Shown piece by piece: positions 35,237 through 43,968 of a stretch of DNA of 64,000 bases. A program made the position numbers and the translations under genes. Each line of letters begins with the position of its first letter. The first letter of the stretch is position 1. This DNA comes from Ilyomonas sp965199905 (GTDB taxonomy: Bacteria > Bacteroidota > Bacteroidia > Chitinophagales > Chitinophagaceae), in NCBI GenBank assembly GCA_965199905.1, contig OZ241366.1, positions 992,001 through 1,056,000 of the forward strand. The letters run 5' to 3'. The notes under the pieces were generated by a model. The model had not been told where the DNA came from. It ran no database searches and worked only from the letters and a program-made list of their open reading frames with translations.

Positions 35237-36586
35237 TTAAAACAGTGTAAATTCTACTCTCCTGTTCTTCTGGCGACCTTCGGCAGTTTTGTTAGATTCG
35301 ATAGGTTGTGAAGCGCCATAACCTGTAGCTTCAATGCGGGAAGCATTGGCACCCTGGCTAACTAAATAAGCCTTTACGGATTCTGCTCTATCTTTCGACA
35401 ACTTCATGTTAGAAGCTGCAGAACCTACATTATCTGTATGACCAGCCAGTTTCAAAGTGAAGTTCTTCTGCACCAATATCTGCGCAACCCTATTTAAGGA
35501 TTCATCAGAGCTTTCCTTGATCACAGATCTGCCTGTTTCAAACTCTAAGTTCTTGATGGCATCAGACACCATACGGCGATCTTCATCTGTAACCACAACT
35601 CTTTCTGTTACCTGTGTTACCGGTGCAATCACTATAGGAGCCGGCACTTTCAAAGGACAACCTGAACCATCAACAGCGGTATCGGCAGGTGTGTTGGCAC
35701 ATTTGTCAAACTTGTTGGCAACGCCATCATTGTCATCATCGCCAAACGCGGTAGCCATCTGCATAGAATCTGACATTCTTTGCTGTTCCATCATCGCCAG
35801 CCTGTTACTCATCTCCATGCGTTGCGCCTCGTTGGCTTCTCTTAAAGCTGCCACCGGGCTGAAGTTCTGCAACTGGGAAGCACCCTTTCTGCCTAAGGCA
35901 ATTTCAAACCCGGCATGAGCATAAGAGAACCTGTCGTTGTTGGCAGAGGCAACGCCATCAAAATTGTTGGTTTTCATGAAGTACACGTTGTAGCCCAAAT
36001 CAAAGTTCAGCGCTTTGGCTAACCCAAATTTAAAACCGGCACCAATGGGCACAAACCAGTTTTCCTTAAAGTTGGTAGATGCGCCAGCCGGTGTATTGTA
36101 CACGTTTGCTTTCGACGACATGTAACCGGCACCTGCCGTTAGATAAGGCGAGATAAAGCTGCGCTTGTGATTGAGACCCAGGTTAGCGATGGTAAGATTT
36201 GCACTAACCGAACCTGACCAGTCAATGTGTGACCTGAAATGGCTGGCATCCTGTACGGCTGTATGATCAGCAAGTGCTGTAGAGCGCATGCCCTTTACCT
36301 CACCGGCTAAGAAATCTGCCTGCAAACCAAAACCGGGAAGAATTTGTTTTTTAATGTAGCCGCCATAACCCCACTCATACTGCGTGGTTTTAAAGTCGCC
36401 ATTGCGCCTGCTGTTGAATGGCGTGAACCCACTTAATACACCACCGTTAATACCGATAGACCAGGTACGAAAGGATTTCTTATCGTATCGTTTGGCTGAG
36501 TCAAGGCTCGTTTGCTGCGCTTCTACCGCTCCTGCCAATACGCACAGGCACATCATCACTACTAATTGTCGACTTACTGATTTCAT
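35237..36586 (-). CDS. OmpA-family outer-membrane protein
   Basis: This 449-residue protein has a signal peptide (MCLCVLAGAVEAQ), an N-terminal eight-stranded-barrel-like region (residues about 35-230, alternating strands such as YEWGYGGYIKKQI) and a thrombospondin type 3-like Asp-rich linker (DDDNDGVANKFDKC). The C-terminal OmpA peptidoglycan-binding domain is recognised by LKLAGHTDNVGS and DRAESVKAYLVSQG...NRRVEF. Such proteins tie the outer membrane to the cell wall and are usually very abundant. The frame starts at a well-placed ATG. A terminator follows, so it is transcribed apart from the kinase pair. Confidence 0.94.
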   Translation of the reverse strand: MKSVSRQLVVMMCLCVLAGAVEAQQTSLDSAKRYDKKSFRTWSIGINGGVLSGFTPFNSRRNGDFKTTQYEWGYGGYIKKQILPGFGLQADFLAGEVKGMRSTALADHTAVQDASHFRSHIDWSGSVSANLTIANLGLNHKRSFISPYLTAGAGYMSSKANVYNTPAGASTNFKENWFVPIGAGFKFGLAKALNFDLGYNVYFMKTNNFDGVASANNDRFSYAHAGFEIALGRKGASQLQNFSPVAALREANEAQRMEMSNRLAMMEQQRMSDSMQMATAFGDDDNDGVANKFDKCANTPADTAVDGSGCPLKVPAPIVIAPVTQVTERVVVTDEDRRMVSDAIKNLEFETGRSVIKESSDESLNRVAQILVQKNFTLKLAGHTDNVGSAASNMKLSKDRAESVKAYLVSQGANASRIEATGYGASQPIESNKTAEGRQKNRRVEFTLF

Positions 36587-37078
36587 AAAACCTTTGTTTG
36601 AATTTAATCTTTTGAAGCAGTGATTGTTTTGTTAGCCTGCTTCTTTGTATTCTTTGAGGCTGGGGAAATGCAAACGCTTTTCCATAGTGATGAAACAGAA
36701 CAAAACGGCGGGCGAAACGGACAGAAGGAAGCGGGAAACGGACAGCAAATGTGCTTTACTATTTTAATGGAAATAGCAGGTGTTTTAAACGAGGAATATT
36801 CTACTCATTTTGGTTCGGTGTGCCGGGTGGTAGATAGTACACAGGTGCGGATGTAAAAGCTAACCCGTTTGTTTTGCTGGAGATAGAGCCGGCGATAAAT
36901 GCGCTACCTCTATATGAGAGCAACCCATGTAAATGAAATTTTGGACGAAGACTGACGCTGCCTGCCAGGTGTTGTCGTTACCAGGTGCAGGTGCTGGCGC
37001 GGAAGCTATTGGCGGCAACCATTTTATCGGCTGAAAATAAGAAAGTAAAGTAGGGCATGATATTGTAGTTTGGTTGAT
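36587..37078. other. Divergent intergenic region between OmpA and channel genes
   Basis: About 490 bp holding promoters for both directions. A 78-codon plus-strand frame (36620-36856) is compositionally unlike a protein and was not called. No repeats or hairpins stand out. Confidence 0.4.
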
Positions 37079-37921
37079 GTGAACGATGATGACCAAACCG
37101 GACAGAAGTCTTTATTCCGCCTGTGCGCAGCTGAATTTGTGGGCACTGCCCTGCTGCTGGGTGTGGGTCTTAGCTTTGTGATACTTGACTGGGGCAAAGG
37201 ATCGGTGGTAGCGCAATGGATTCCATCAGCAGGCGCAAGACGGTTGCTAACCGGCTTTCTGTTTGGCAGTACCGGTTGCCTCATTACGCTTTCACCGGTT
37301 GGGAAAATAAGCGGTGCGCATATTAACCCGGCTATGTCGCTTGCCTTTTGGTTGCGTGGCAAGATGAAGACGCGCGCGCTGATGGGTTATGTAGTTTCGC
37401 AAATGTTGGGAGCCATGGCGGGCAGCCTGCCATTGCTGTTGTGGGGCAAACAGGGAAGCAGTGTTCAATATGGCATCACGCTGCCGGGCAAGGCAGGTAT
37501 TATAGCAGCGTTTACCGGGGAGCTGATCACGACAGCGGTCCTGATTGTTGTAGTATTTGTGTTTGTAGGGAATAAGAAACTGCGGAATTATACCGCTTAT
37601 ACCATCCCTTTCTTATACTGCTTTATGGTGTGGGCGGAATCGCCGTATTCCGGTTGCAGCACGAACCCGGCGCGCAGCTTTGGACCGGCTCTTATCAGCG
37701 GCAATTTTACCAATTATTTTATTTATGTGCTGGCTCCGCTGCTGGCTGCTTTCGTGGTGACTGTTGTATTCAGGTTGCTGCGCCTGCACGAATTGCTGTA
37801 TATAGATTCAGCGAGACTGAGCTTTCATGATGAGCCAACCGATGAGAATATCAAAACAGGTGATGTGCTGAAGGATAGCGCCCAAAAGAAGAAACCTGCA
37901 CCTGAGCAGCCTGTACATTGA
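37079..37921 (+). CDS. MIP-family channel (aquaporin/glycerol facilitator type)
   Basis: This is a six-helix channel with the two family NPA boxes: SGAHINPAMSLAFWL after helix 2 and GCSTNPARSFGPAL after helix 5. It conducts water or small neutral solutes such as glycerol across the inner membrane. The C-terminal 40 residues are a hydrophilic Lys/Asp-rich tail. No ATG is in frame; I use GTG at 37079, with a TTG at 37070 as the alternative. The ATG pair at 37085-37090 is out of phase. The osmotic theme is shared with the MscS gene 175 bp downstream on the same strand. Confidence 0.88.
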   Translation: MNDDDQTGQKSLFRLCAAEFVGTALLLGVGLSFVILDWGKGSVVAQWIPSAGARRLLTGFLFGSTGCLITLSPVGKISGAHINPAMSLAFWLRGKMKTRALMGYVVSQMLGAMAGSLPLLLWGKQGSSVQYGITLPGKAGIIAAFTGELITTAVLIVVVFVFVGNKKLRNYTAYTIPFLYCFMVWAESPYSGCSTNPARSFGPALISGNFTNYFIYVLAPLLAAFVVTVVFRLLRLHELLYIDSARLSFHDEPTDENIKTGDVLKDSAQKKKPAPEQPVH

Positions 37922-38096
37922 AGTGACCCAACAGGGAGATGGGCTCAGTCTATCTTAGCCCGGATTAGTCAGGAATGAAGGAAGATAATTGTAGTTTTAT
38001 AAACTAAAATTAGTTACGCTATCCATTCATTATGAAACAAATAAGAATACCGGGCTTATACTTTGCTTATATGACAGCTTATAACATATTGATATT

Positions 38097-38993
38097 ATGA
38101 ACGAAGTACTCCAGAAACTACATGTTTATTACCTTTCTTTCTTAAAAGCCCTGCCGCGAATCGGACTTGCCATTCTTGTTTTGGTGGGCGGAATATTGCT
38201 GTCTAACTGGCTGGTAAGTGTGGTCAGGAAACGGATAGACAGGAATTCTCATGATTCGCTGATGAGCAGCTTCCTTGCAAAAGCTGTGAAACTGATCTTT
38301 ATTGTCATCCTGTTTTTGATGGCATTGAACATAGCTGGTTTGAGCGGTGTGGCGGGTGCTATATTAGCTACCGCAGGCGCTTCGGCAGTGGTGGTGGGCT
38401 TTGCCTTTAAAGACATTGCAGAGAACTTCCTGGCGGGCATTATCCTGGCTTTTAACCGGCCCTTTCATGTGAACGATACGGTGAGCGTGGAGAATGTATT
38501 TGGGAAAGTGAAAGAGATGGAATTCCGGTACACCAAAATTGTAACGTTTGACGGGCGGAATGTGTATATCCCCAACTCTGACGTGCTGACGAAACCGGTG
38601 TATAATTACACAGAAGATGGCTTTTTCAGAACAGATTTTGTCTTGGGCATTGCTTATGAAAACAATACGCCCGAAGCTAAAAAGATTATCCAGAAATGCC
38701 TTGATGAAAATAAGGAGCTGGTGCATGATGATGACCATATCAACTTCGTAGCGGAAGATGAAGTGGCACCCAGCACGGTGAACCTGAAAATCTATATCTG
38801 GGTGAAAACGGAAGACTTCCGCCGCCACATGCTGGAGATCAGGGGCAGGGTAATTACAGAGACCAAAACAGCGTTGGAAAGCAATGGCTTTAACCTGCCT
38901 GCTGAAATTTCGGAACTCAAATTCTATGATGCATCCAGCCCTTTCCAGGTGGTTACTAAAGAGAGCAAAGAAGGAATGACCGTAGAAAAATAG
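38097..38993 (+). CDS. MscS-family mechanosensitive channel
   Basis: This 298-residue small-conductance mechanosensitive channel releases solutes on osmotic downshock. TM1 is near residues 20-40 and TM2 near 65-85. The pore-lining TM3 is the Gly/Ala-rich GVAGAILATAGASAVVVGFA. It is followed by the family signature (DIAENFLAGIILAFNRPFHV) and the cytoplasmic beta/alpha vestibule (VRYTKI-type strand, VYIPNSDVLTKPVYNY). Length is close to E. coli MscS. It follows the MIP channel gene in the same direction, which may reflect shared osmotic regulation. Confidence 0.93.
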   Translation: MNEVLQKLHVYYLSFLKALPRIGLAILVLVGGILLSNWLVSVVRKRIDRNSHDSLMSSFLAKAVKLIFIVILFLMALNIAGLSGVAGAILATAGASAVVVGFAFKDIAENFLAGIILAFNRPFHVNDTVSVENVFGKVKEMEFRYTKIVTFDGRNVYIPNSDVLTKPVYNYTEDGFFRTDFVLGIAYENNTPEAKKIIQKCLDENKELVHDDDHINFVAEDEVAPSTVNLKIYIWVKTEDFRRHMLEIRGRVITETKTALESNGFNLPAEISELKFYDASSPFQVVTKESKEGMTVEK

Positions 38994-39674
38994 AAGGATA
39001 ACATGTAAATCAGGAAGTGATTCTGAAACTCATCCCGCTGCGCGGGCTTGCTCGTTTACGTAGTTGATGGAGGGTGGTTGCTGGTACTATCTATATTCTA
39101 ACGGTTGGGTAAATAGATTCTACATCAGAGAGCGAATATAGAAGGATTCTGAGCGTAGCGGTTGGTTCTTCATTGTTCCTGATAAACCAGGGTGCGTTGG
39201 GGTGCAAATTGCTTCATTGATTATAATTGGCTATGGCGGGTTGCGAAACCAGCGGACGCTTGCAGAACATAGGCGGGATCATTTTCTCCCCAATCCCAAA
39301 TGCCCTGCGCTTCATCTCGAAGACCCAAAAACCCTTTCCATTGCGATAAGCCATCCATTCAAATAGCCTGATTTAAAAAAATAATTAAAAATTGGCTGAG
39401 TTCGATTAAATGCCGATTAAAATCATCTGTAACCCTTTTTTGTTTTACACAATCGTCTGATATTCGAAAAACCAATACGACAGGAACAAAACGAAGGCTT
39501 CAATGTAAATAAATACCCCGGGCGGATTTTCCGGAACAACATACAAGAAACGGTACAGCAGCGCAGAGGCAATCTGTGGTGGCATAAAACATAGGTAGCC
39601 ATCAATACAGTACCCGCCGCGGTGCAGTTACTCTAAAGCATGTTTATTTTTTTTATCAATAAATCGTAAGGATT
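38994..39674. other. 680-bp non-coding stretch
   Basis: No gene is supported. A short inverted G+C-rich element (CCCGCTGCGCGGG) is at about 39032-39044. A 60-codon minus-strand frame (39423-39605) was rejected. The promoter of the gene at 39675 must lie at the right end. Confidence 0.4.
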
Positions 39675-40670
39675 ATGTCAAAAAGAAAAGCGAAGTATCC
39701 CGGTACAGAAGCAGCTCTGTACCTCATTGTCAGTGTCGTGTGCGGGCTTTGCCTCAAACAGTTAAAAGCGTTCAGCGCATTCAAAAAGCGGTACACGGAA
39801 GACTACCTTAACGACCTCCTGGCAAGCCTCAAAATCGCCGAGGCCATGCCCGGTATCGATGGCAGGCAGGGCAAGCAAAAAAGCAGGCGCACCACGCTGC
39901 GCAAGCTCAACCGCGGGCAGTGCAGCCAGTTTCAAAAGCTGTTGCTGTATATAAAATCAGGGTTCGATGAAAGCCTGTTCGCAGAGAAGCGCACCGAAGC
40001 CGGTGGCGACTATTACGATGCCGCTCAGGACAACAACTGGAAGGCATCCAAAACAATGCAGGAGTTAGCCATTGCCTTTATGAGCGACTATGCCGCCGGG
40101 CTCGCGGAAGGCGACATGCCGGCTAACTTTGCCGCAAATTTTACCACCCAGAATGGTGTGTTCCTCTCAACGCTGGTCGACTATGGAACCGGTAAAAACA
40201 CCACCAAAGGCGAAACGGCAGATAAAATGGATGCCAACAACGATCTCTACACCCGCACGCAAACAATCATGGAAGATGGCAGGCGCATATTCGAGGGCAA
40301 CGACGTGATGATGGAACAATTCAGCTACGCCGCACAGTTGCGCAAATGGGGTGGCATGGGCGATACCGGCTTCCGCATTACGCTCAGGGAAGAGGATACG
40401 CTCGTGCCGGTCACCACCGCATCCATCAGCTTCTTGCCGGGCGGGCTCGATGTGTCAAAGAAGGAAGAAGAAACCGGTATCATGCTCGTGAACCTGCCCG
40501 AACTGAAGACCGGCCAATTTTATAGTTACCTGCTCACCGCTCCCGGCTACGACGAGATTGCAGGAACGCTGGTGGCAACCACAAGTGTCATGCACCGTGT
40601 AGATTTGATTTTGAAGAAATCAATCATGAGCATTGACCCATCGTCTGATGATGTGAAGAAGATTGGATAG
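39675..40670 (+). CDS. Conserved-looking protein of unknown function
   Basis: A 331-residue soluble protein that I do not recognise. Residues 1-140 are largely helical and Lys/Arg-rich at the start (MSKRKAKYPGTEAALYLIV), with a short hydrophobic stretch around 15-28 that could be a weak anchor. The middle (150-230) is Asp/Asn-rich. The C-terminal 90 residues form a beta-sandwich-like unit (TGFRITLREEDTLVPVTTAS and FYSYLLTAPGYDEIAGTLVA) resembling carboxypeptidase-regulatory or Ig-like folds. It stands alone with its own terminator. Its codon use is G+C-richer than the block that follows. Confidence 0.7.
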   Translation: MSKRKAKYPGTEAALYLIVSVVCGLCLKQLKAFSAFKKRYTEDYLNDLLASLKIAEAMPGIDGRQGKQKSRRTTLRKLNRGQCSQFQKLLLYIKSGFDESLFAEKRTEAGGDYYDAAQDNNWKASKTMQELAIAFMSDYAAGLAEGDMPANFAANFTTQNGVFLSTLVDYGTGKNTTKGETADKMDANNDLYTRTQTIMEDGRRIFEGNDVMMEQFSYAAQLRKWGGMGDTGFRITLREEDTLVPVTTASISFLPGGLDVSKKEEETGIMLVNLPELKTGQFYSYLLTAPGYDEIAGTLVATTSVMHRVDLILKKSIMSIDPSSDDVKKIG

Positions 40671-40696
40671 TTATTTTTGGTTGTTGATTTTGGTTG

Positions 40697-40726
40697 AGAC
40701 CTCGCGGAGATGCGGGGTCTTTTTTT
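40697..40726 (+). terminator. Rho-independent terminator after the unknown gene
   Basis: AGACCTCGC (40697-40705) pairs with GCGGGGTCT (40712-40720) with one G-T pair, followed by TTTTTTT. Confidence 0.9.
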
Positions 40727-40842
40727 GTGGGTATGATAGAATGCCGAAAAGAAAAAAACTACATCCGAAATCTGTGTAGTGAATATCTTATCATATCCTT
40801 TTACATTTATTATCATTATTTAATTCCTGTTGACTTTCAACT

Positions 40843-41670
40843 CTACTTGTCTTTTTGACTCTTATTTAAATCTTCAAATATGATTGGAAAATCTTTTTCT
40901 TTTCCAATCATCCATGGCCAAAGTGGATTCGTTTTATTCTGTTGGCTATGTGCATCATAAAAAAAGCGAATGACTGCCTCGCCACTTTTGCATATATTGC
41001 TAATATTATCTTTAAAATAGGATTTAAAAAAATCTGCTCTATCTACAGATTTCTGGTGAATAATAGCATTGCGATACTCCTCTAACAATTTAAAGCTACT
41101 CCAAAATGTCTTTGTTTTTATCCCGGAAGTTTGATATACTTCAGGGAGAATTTTTGAAACTTTTTCATTTAAAGATGTCCATCTTTCAATCGCTTTTTTC
41201 TTATACAACACACCTTCCTTTTCTTCTGATAGAAATAGATAATCTTCTGGAATACTAATATTTGCAAAAGCTTCTACCGCTGTATAAGCGAACACTATTG
41301 CCGTTTCTATTTCTTCAATATAATCGCAGTAGACTTTTGATTTTGTTTTTAAAAATTCAACTTTTTTTTCATTACCGATTTTTGAAATATCGTTTGTCGG
41401 TTTGTCTGGATTGATACTGTCTTTAAATACTGTTAATGCACGTACTAAAGCCTTTTCAGATATTGACAAAAGCAAAGCAATATTGTTGGGCACAAAATAT
41501 TGTAACGACTGTTTTGAATTGATCCTTATTTCATCGCTTGATTGTAATACGAAATGTACCTGTGATGCATCTTTTGGATCTTTAAAAGAAATGGGCTTAT
41601 TAATACGGTATTCGAAGATTTCGTAGTCTTCTGGTCTAAAAGCTAAGATATAATTCCCTTTATCTGGCAT
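40843..41670 (-). CDS. HEPN-like protein, last gene of a putative defence operon
   Basis: A 275-residue protein without close match known to me. The C-terminal half is all-helical and contains the HEPN ribonuclease-type signature Arg-x4-His (RNAIIH, residues 200-205) preceded by an alpha-helix with AYTAVEAFANISIPEDY, an arrangement common in HEPN (Apea-like) domains. The N-terminal 90 residues are beta-rich. It starts 31 bp after the PD-(D/E)XK-like gene and shares its strand and low G+C. HEPN proteins act as RNases in abortive-infection, toxin and CRISPR-linked systems; that role here is inferred from one short motif and context. Confidence 0.6.
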   Translation of the reverse strand: MPDKGNYILAFRPEDYEIFEYRINKPISFKDPKDASQVHFVLQSSDEIRINSKQSLQYFVPNNIALLLSISEKALVRALTVFKDSINPDKPTNDISKIGNEKKVEFLKTKSKVYCDYIEEIETAIVFAYTAVEAFANISIPEDYLFLSEEKEGVLYKKKAIERWTSLNEKVSKILPEVYQTSGIKTKTFWSSFKLLEEYRNAIIHQKSVDRADFFKSYFKDNISNICKSGEAVIRFFYDAHSQQNKTNPLWPWMIGKEKDFPIIFEDLNKSQKDK

Positions 41671-41701
41671 TGCTAATTTCGAAAGTAAGATTGTCTGCTA
41701 T

Positions 41702-42412
41702 TCATTTCAAAATTATGAGTTCTTCTTTCTTTGTGCGTAATAAAAATATTCTGTCAAAATTTGATTTCACGGTTATTTCTTCATCAATGTCATCTGAAAA
41801 CGAGCCAGCATAATAGTTTCCCTCTCTAATTACCAACCAATACTCATCACAGGGAGAATAATTTCTTAATTTCTTTTCTTTTTTATTAATAACTTTTTGA
41901 AGCGGTTCTGAAGTTAAACTTCTAACAATACCACCTTCGGATCTTGAATTGTAGCTTTCATTAAGCGCATCATAGCGAGAAAACTGTATAAGGTCAATTT
42001 GTTCTGGAATACCGTTATAATAGTCAAAATCCAAAAACTCCTTGTTGTGAAGCCGTATTAAAGAAGGAATACAAATCTTTGAAATTTCTTTTATTAAATT
42101 TTGTCTCTCGAATTTTCTTATAGGATGGAAGCGACTGAAATGAAAATTAACCGCGAATTTAAAGGGTATATTTGGCTGAATTTCTTTGATAAAGTCTTCA
42201 GTGAAGGAAATACCGTCTGATGACTTCTTTTGAAGTTTTGAATCTTTATCTGTTGAATCTTGAAAGATTTCTGTTAGTTCTACACCAATGATTTTTTCTT
42301 CAAGTTGAAGTGTGAAATCTGGTGATTCGGTTTTTTTAAAGTCTTTACGATATACATCAGGGTGAAGTCTAACAAACATTTCAAAAATCCATTCTTCTTC
42401 CTCAAGAGTCAT
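41702..42412 (-). CDS. PD-(D/E)XK nuclease-like protein
   Basis: This 236-residue protein has an N-terminal motif that reads ESPDFTLQLEEKIIGVELTE (residues 29-48). The PDF turn followed by a strand ending Glu45-x-Thr47-Glu48 resembles the active-site hairpin of restriction-endonuclease-like folds, although the usual Lys after the Glu is replaced by Thr, as in some GVExTE families. The rest is mixed alpha/beta with no recognised domain (YNSRSEGGIV, CDEYWLVIREG). Length and motif placement suit a small nuclease. It is the third gene of the four-gene minus-strand block, 184 bp after the upstream HEPN-like gene. Confidence 0.6.
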   Translation of the reverse strand: MTLEEEEWIFEMFVRLHPDVYRKDFKKTESPDFTLQLEEKIIGVELTEIFQDSTDKDSKLQKKSSDGISFTEDFIKEIQPNIPFKFAVNFHFSRFHPIRKFERQNLIKEISKICIPSLIRLHNKEFLDFDYYNGIPEQIDLIQFSRYDALNESYNSRSEGGIVRSLTSEPLQKVINKKEKKLRNYSPCDEYWLVIREGNYYAGSFSDDIDEEITVKSNFDRIFLLRTKKEELIILK

Positions 42413-42596
42413 AATGATTGAATAAGTAATTCTTTTTCTTGGACGTGTAATTGAATTTTATACTGCGCTTAAGAAAGAAATTTTTAGATTTCAATTCAAT
42501 AGGAAATAATATTATCGAATTAAATTTGTAAAACTGCTACTCTTTTTCGCAATATTCCCGTCTTAGAACATTTTTTGAAGGGGAAACATACACATA

Positions 42597-43880
42597 TCAA
42601 CCACGGTTTTTCCGAGGAAAGTTTCTTTTGAGATTAGCATATTCAAGTTCTTTAAGTTTCTCAAAATCAACATTGACTTCTACTTTTCGACCATGGAGAA
42701 ATATTTCCGAATCTACCATTAAATCATATAGGCCGGCTTCTTCTTTTCCATATAGTCTAAGATCTTCCTTCTTCACAAAAACCTTCAAAGTAGATTTTCC
42801 CTCTTGGTTAAAGTCACCTATGTAAAACTTGTCAGCAATGTATCTGAAGCATGACTCTGCAACTATTCCATACCGAAGTAATTCTAAAGCATGCTTTATA
42901 AATTCTTTTTCGTCGCTCAAATCTGAAGCAATCTCCGGAACCACAATCAATATGGCATTTGCAACAGAATTTAAGCGCACTCCTTTGCATGGCAACTCAC
43001 GACGCCCTAGTTCAAGAAAAAAGAGATTTGAAACAGCTTCAGTCTTTTTCTCATCTGAAATCGAAGAGTTAATAATCTTCATAACTATTTCATCAAATGT
43101 TTCCTGTAACTCGAGTCTTTGCTGCTTTCCAAAGATTTCACTTAGAAAACTTCTATGAAGTTCTTTGTCCCAATCGATTGTCCAAGAAATATCTACTCCA
43201 AATATGTTTACAGCCACATCAATGGCATGTACCAAATCCATTAATGACAAGATATTATTGAATATTTCTTTATTTGTCCATTTTATAACATCAACTCTTG
43301 GCATATTTCCTCTTCCAATGTTCCGAAAAACAATTGCATGTTCTTCATAAATAATACCCTCGCTCCCTAAATGAGAAGTGGCATTACGTACAATTGGATT
43401 ATAACCAGCGAAAATATTTGTACTTCGAAGTCTTGACTTGCTAAACTCGACCTTGTTTCGCTCACCCTGACTGAGATTTGCAATAATAAAAGAATCAAAA
43501 GAGTCCTCCTTAAATTGAAGACAAGCTACAATAACCGAGATATATGGGTCAAACACTTCTGAAACTATAGCTCTGTAAATATTGACTAATTGAACTTGTA
43601 TATCATGTCTAGAGAGGCTGCTTAAACCAGCTATAAGTTTATAAATTCTGTCTTGTTGTTCGCGTGTTTTTAAAACGGTATGATGGAATTCAAAAAATAC
43701 TTTTTGAACGAAATCTTTTGGATTTTTGTCAACAGCTTCGTGAAAGATGTCAAGTACTTGCCCAACCCAATCTTCATCTTTGGCTTGAATTGATAGGGAC
43801 GAATACTGTACTTCAATTTTATCTAACGCTTGAGCTTTTAGCTCATCTAGTTCTGAGGTAAATCTTATGTATCTTTTCAT
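42597..43880 (-). CDS. Large HEPN-like protein of unknown function
   Basis: A 427-residue, mostly helical protein that I do not recognise as a whole. A stretch NPIVRNATSHLGSEG contains Arg165-x4-His170 (RNATSH), the same kind of HEPN signature as in the gene at 40843, followed by a short beta segment (IIYEEHAIVFRNIGRG) and a long helical C-terminus ending in basic residues (LKRNFPRKNRG). No transmembrane helix is present. It is the second gene of the block, 88 bp after the HNH gene. A hand count of the line 43141-43200 gives 21/60 G+C, low for this window, which suggests a separate origin. Confidence 0.6.
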   Translation of the reverse strand: MKRYIRFTSELDELKAQALDKIEVQYSSLSIQAKDEDWVGQVLDIFHEAVDKNPKDFVQKVFFEFHHTVLKTREQQDRIYKLIAGLSSLSRHDIQVQLVNIYRAIVSEVFDPYISVIVACLQFKEDSFDSFIIANLSQGERNKVEFSKSRLRSTNIFAGYNPIVRNATSHLGSEGIIYEEHAIVFRNIGRGNMPRVDVIKWTNKEIFNNILSLMDLVHAIDVAVNIFGVDISWTIDWDKELHRSFLSEIFGKQQRLELQETFDEIVMKIINSSISDEKKTEAVSNLFFLELGRRELPCKGVRLNSVANAILIVVPEIASDLSDEKEFIKHALELLRYGIVAESCFRYIADKFYIGDFNQEGKSTLKVFVKKEDLRLYGKEEAGLYDLMVDSEIFLHGRKVEVNVDFEKLKELEYANLKRNFPRKNRG

Positions 43881-43968
43881 TTCCTTACAAGAGTCAGAAG
43901 AGTTTAATCATGAGAGTTATAGTCCTACTTGACCATTCAAGTATACACAGAAACATTTTGAAAAGCTT

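Noticed and set aside
36620..36856. 78-codon frame between OmpA and MIP genes
   Set aside because: Low-complexity, starts inside the expected divergent promoter region and has no homologue I recognise.
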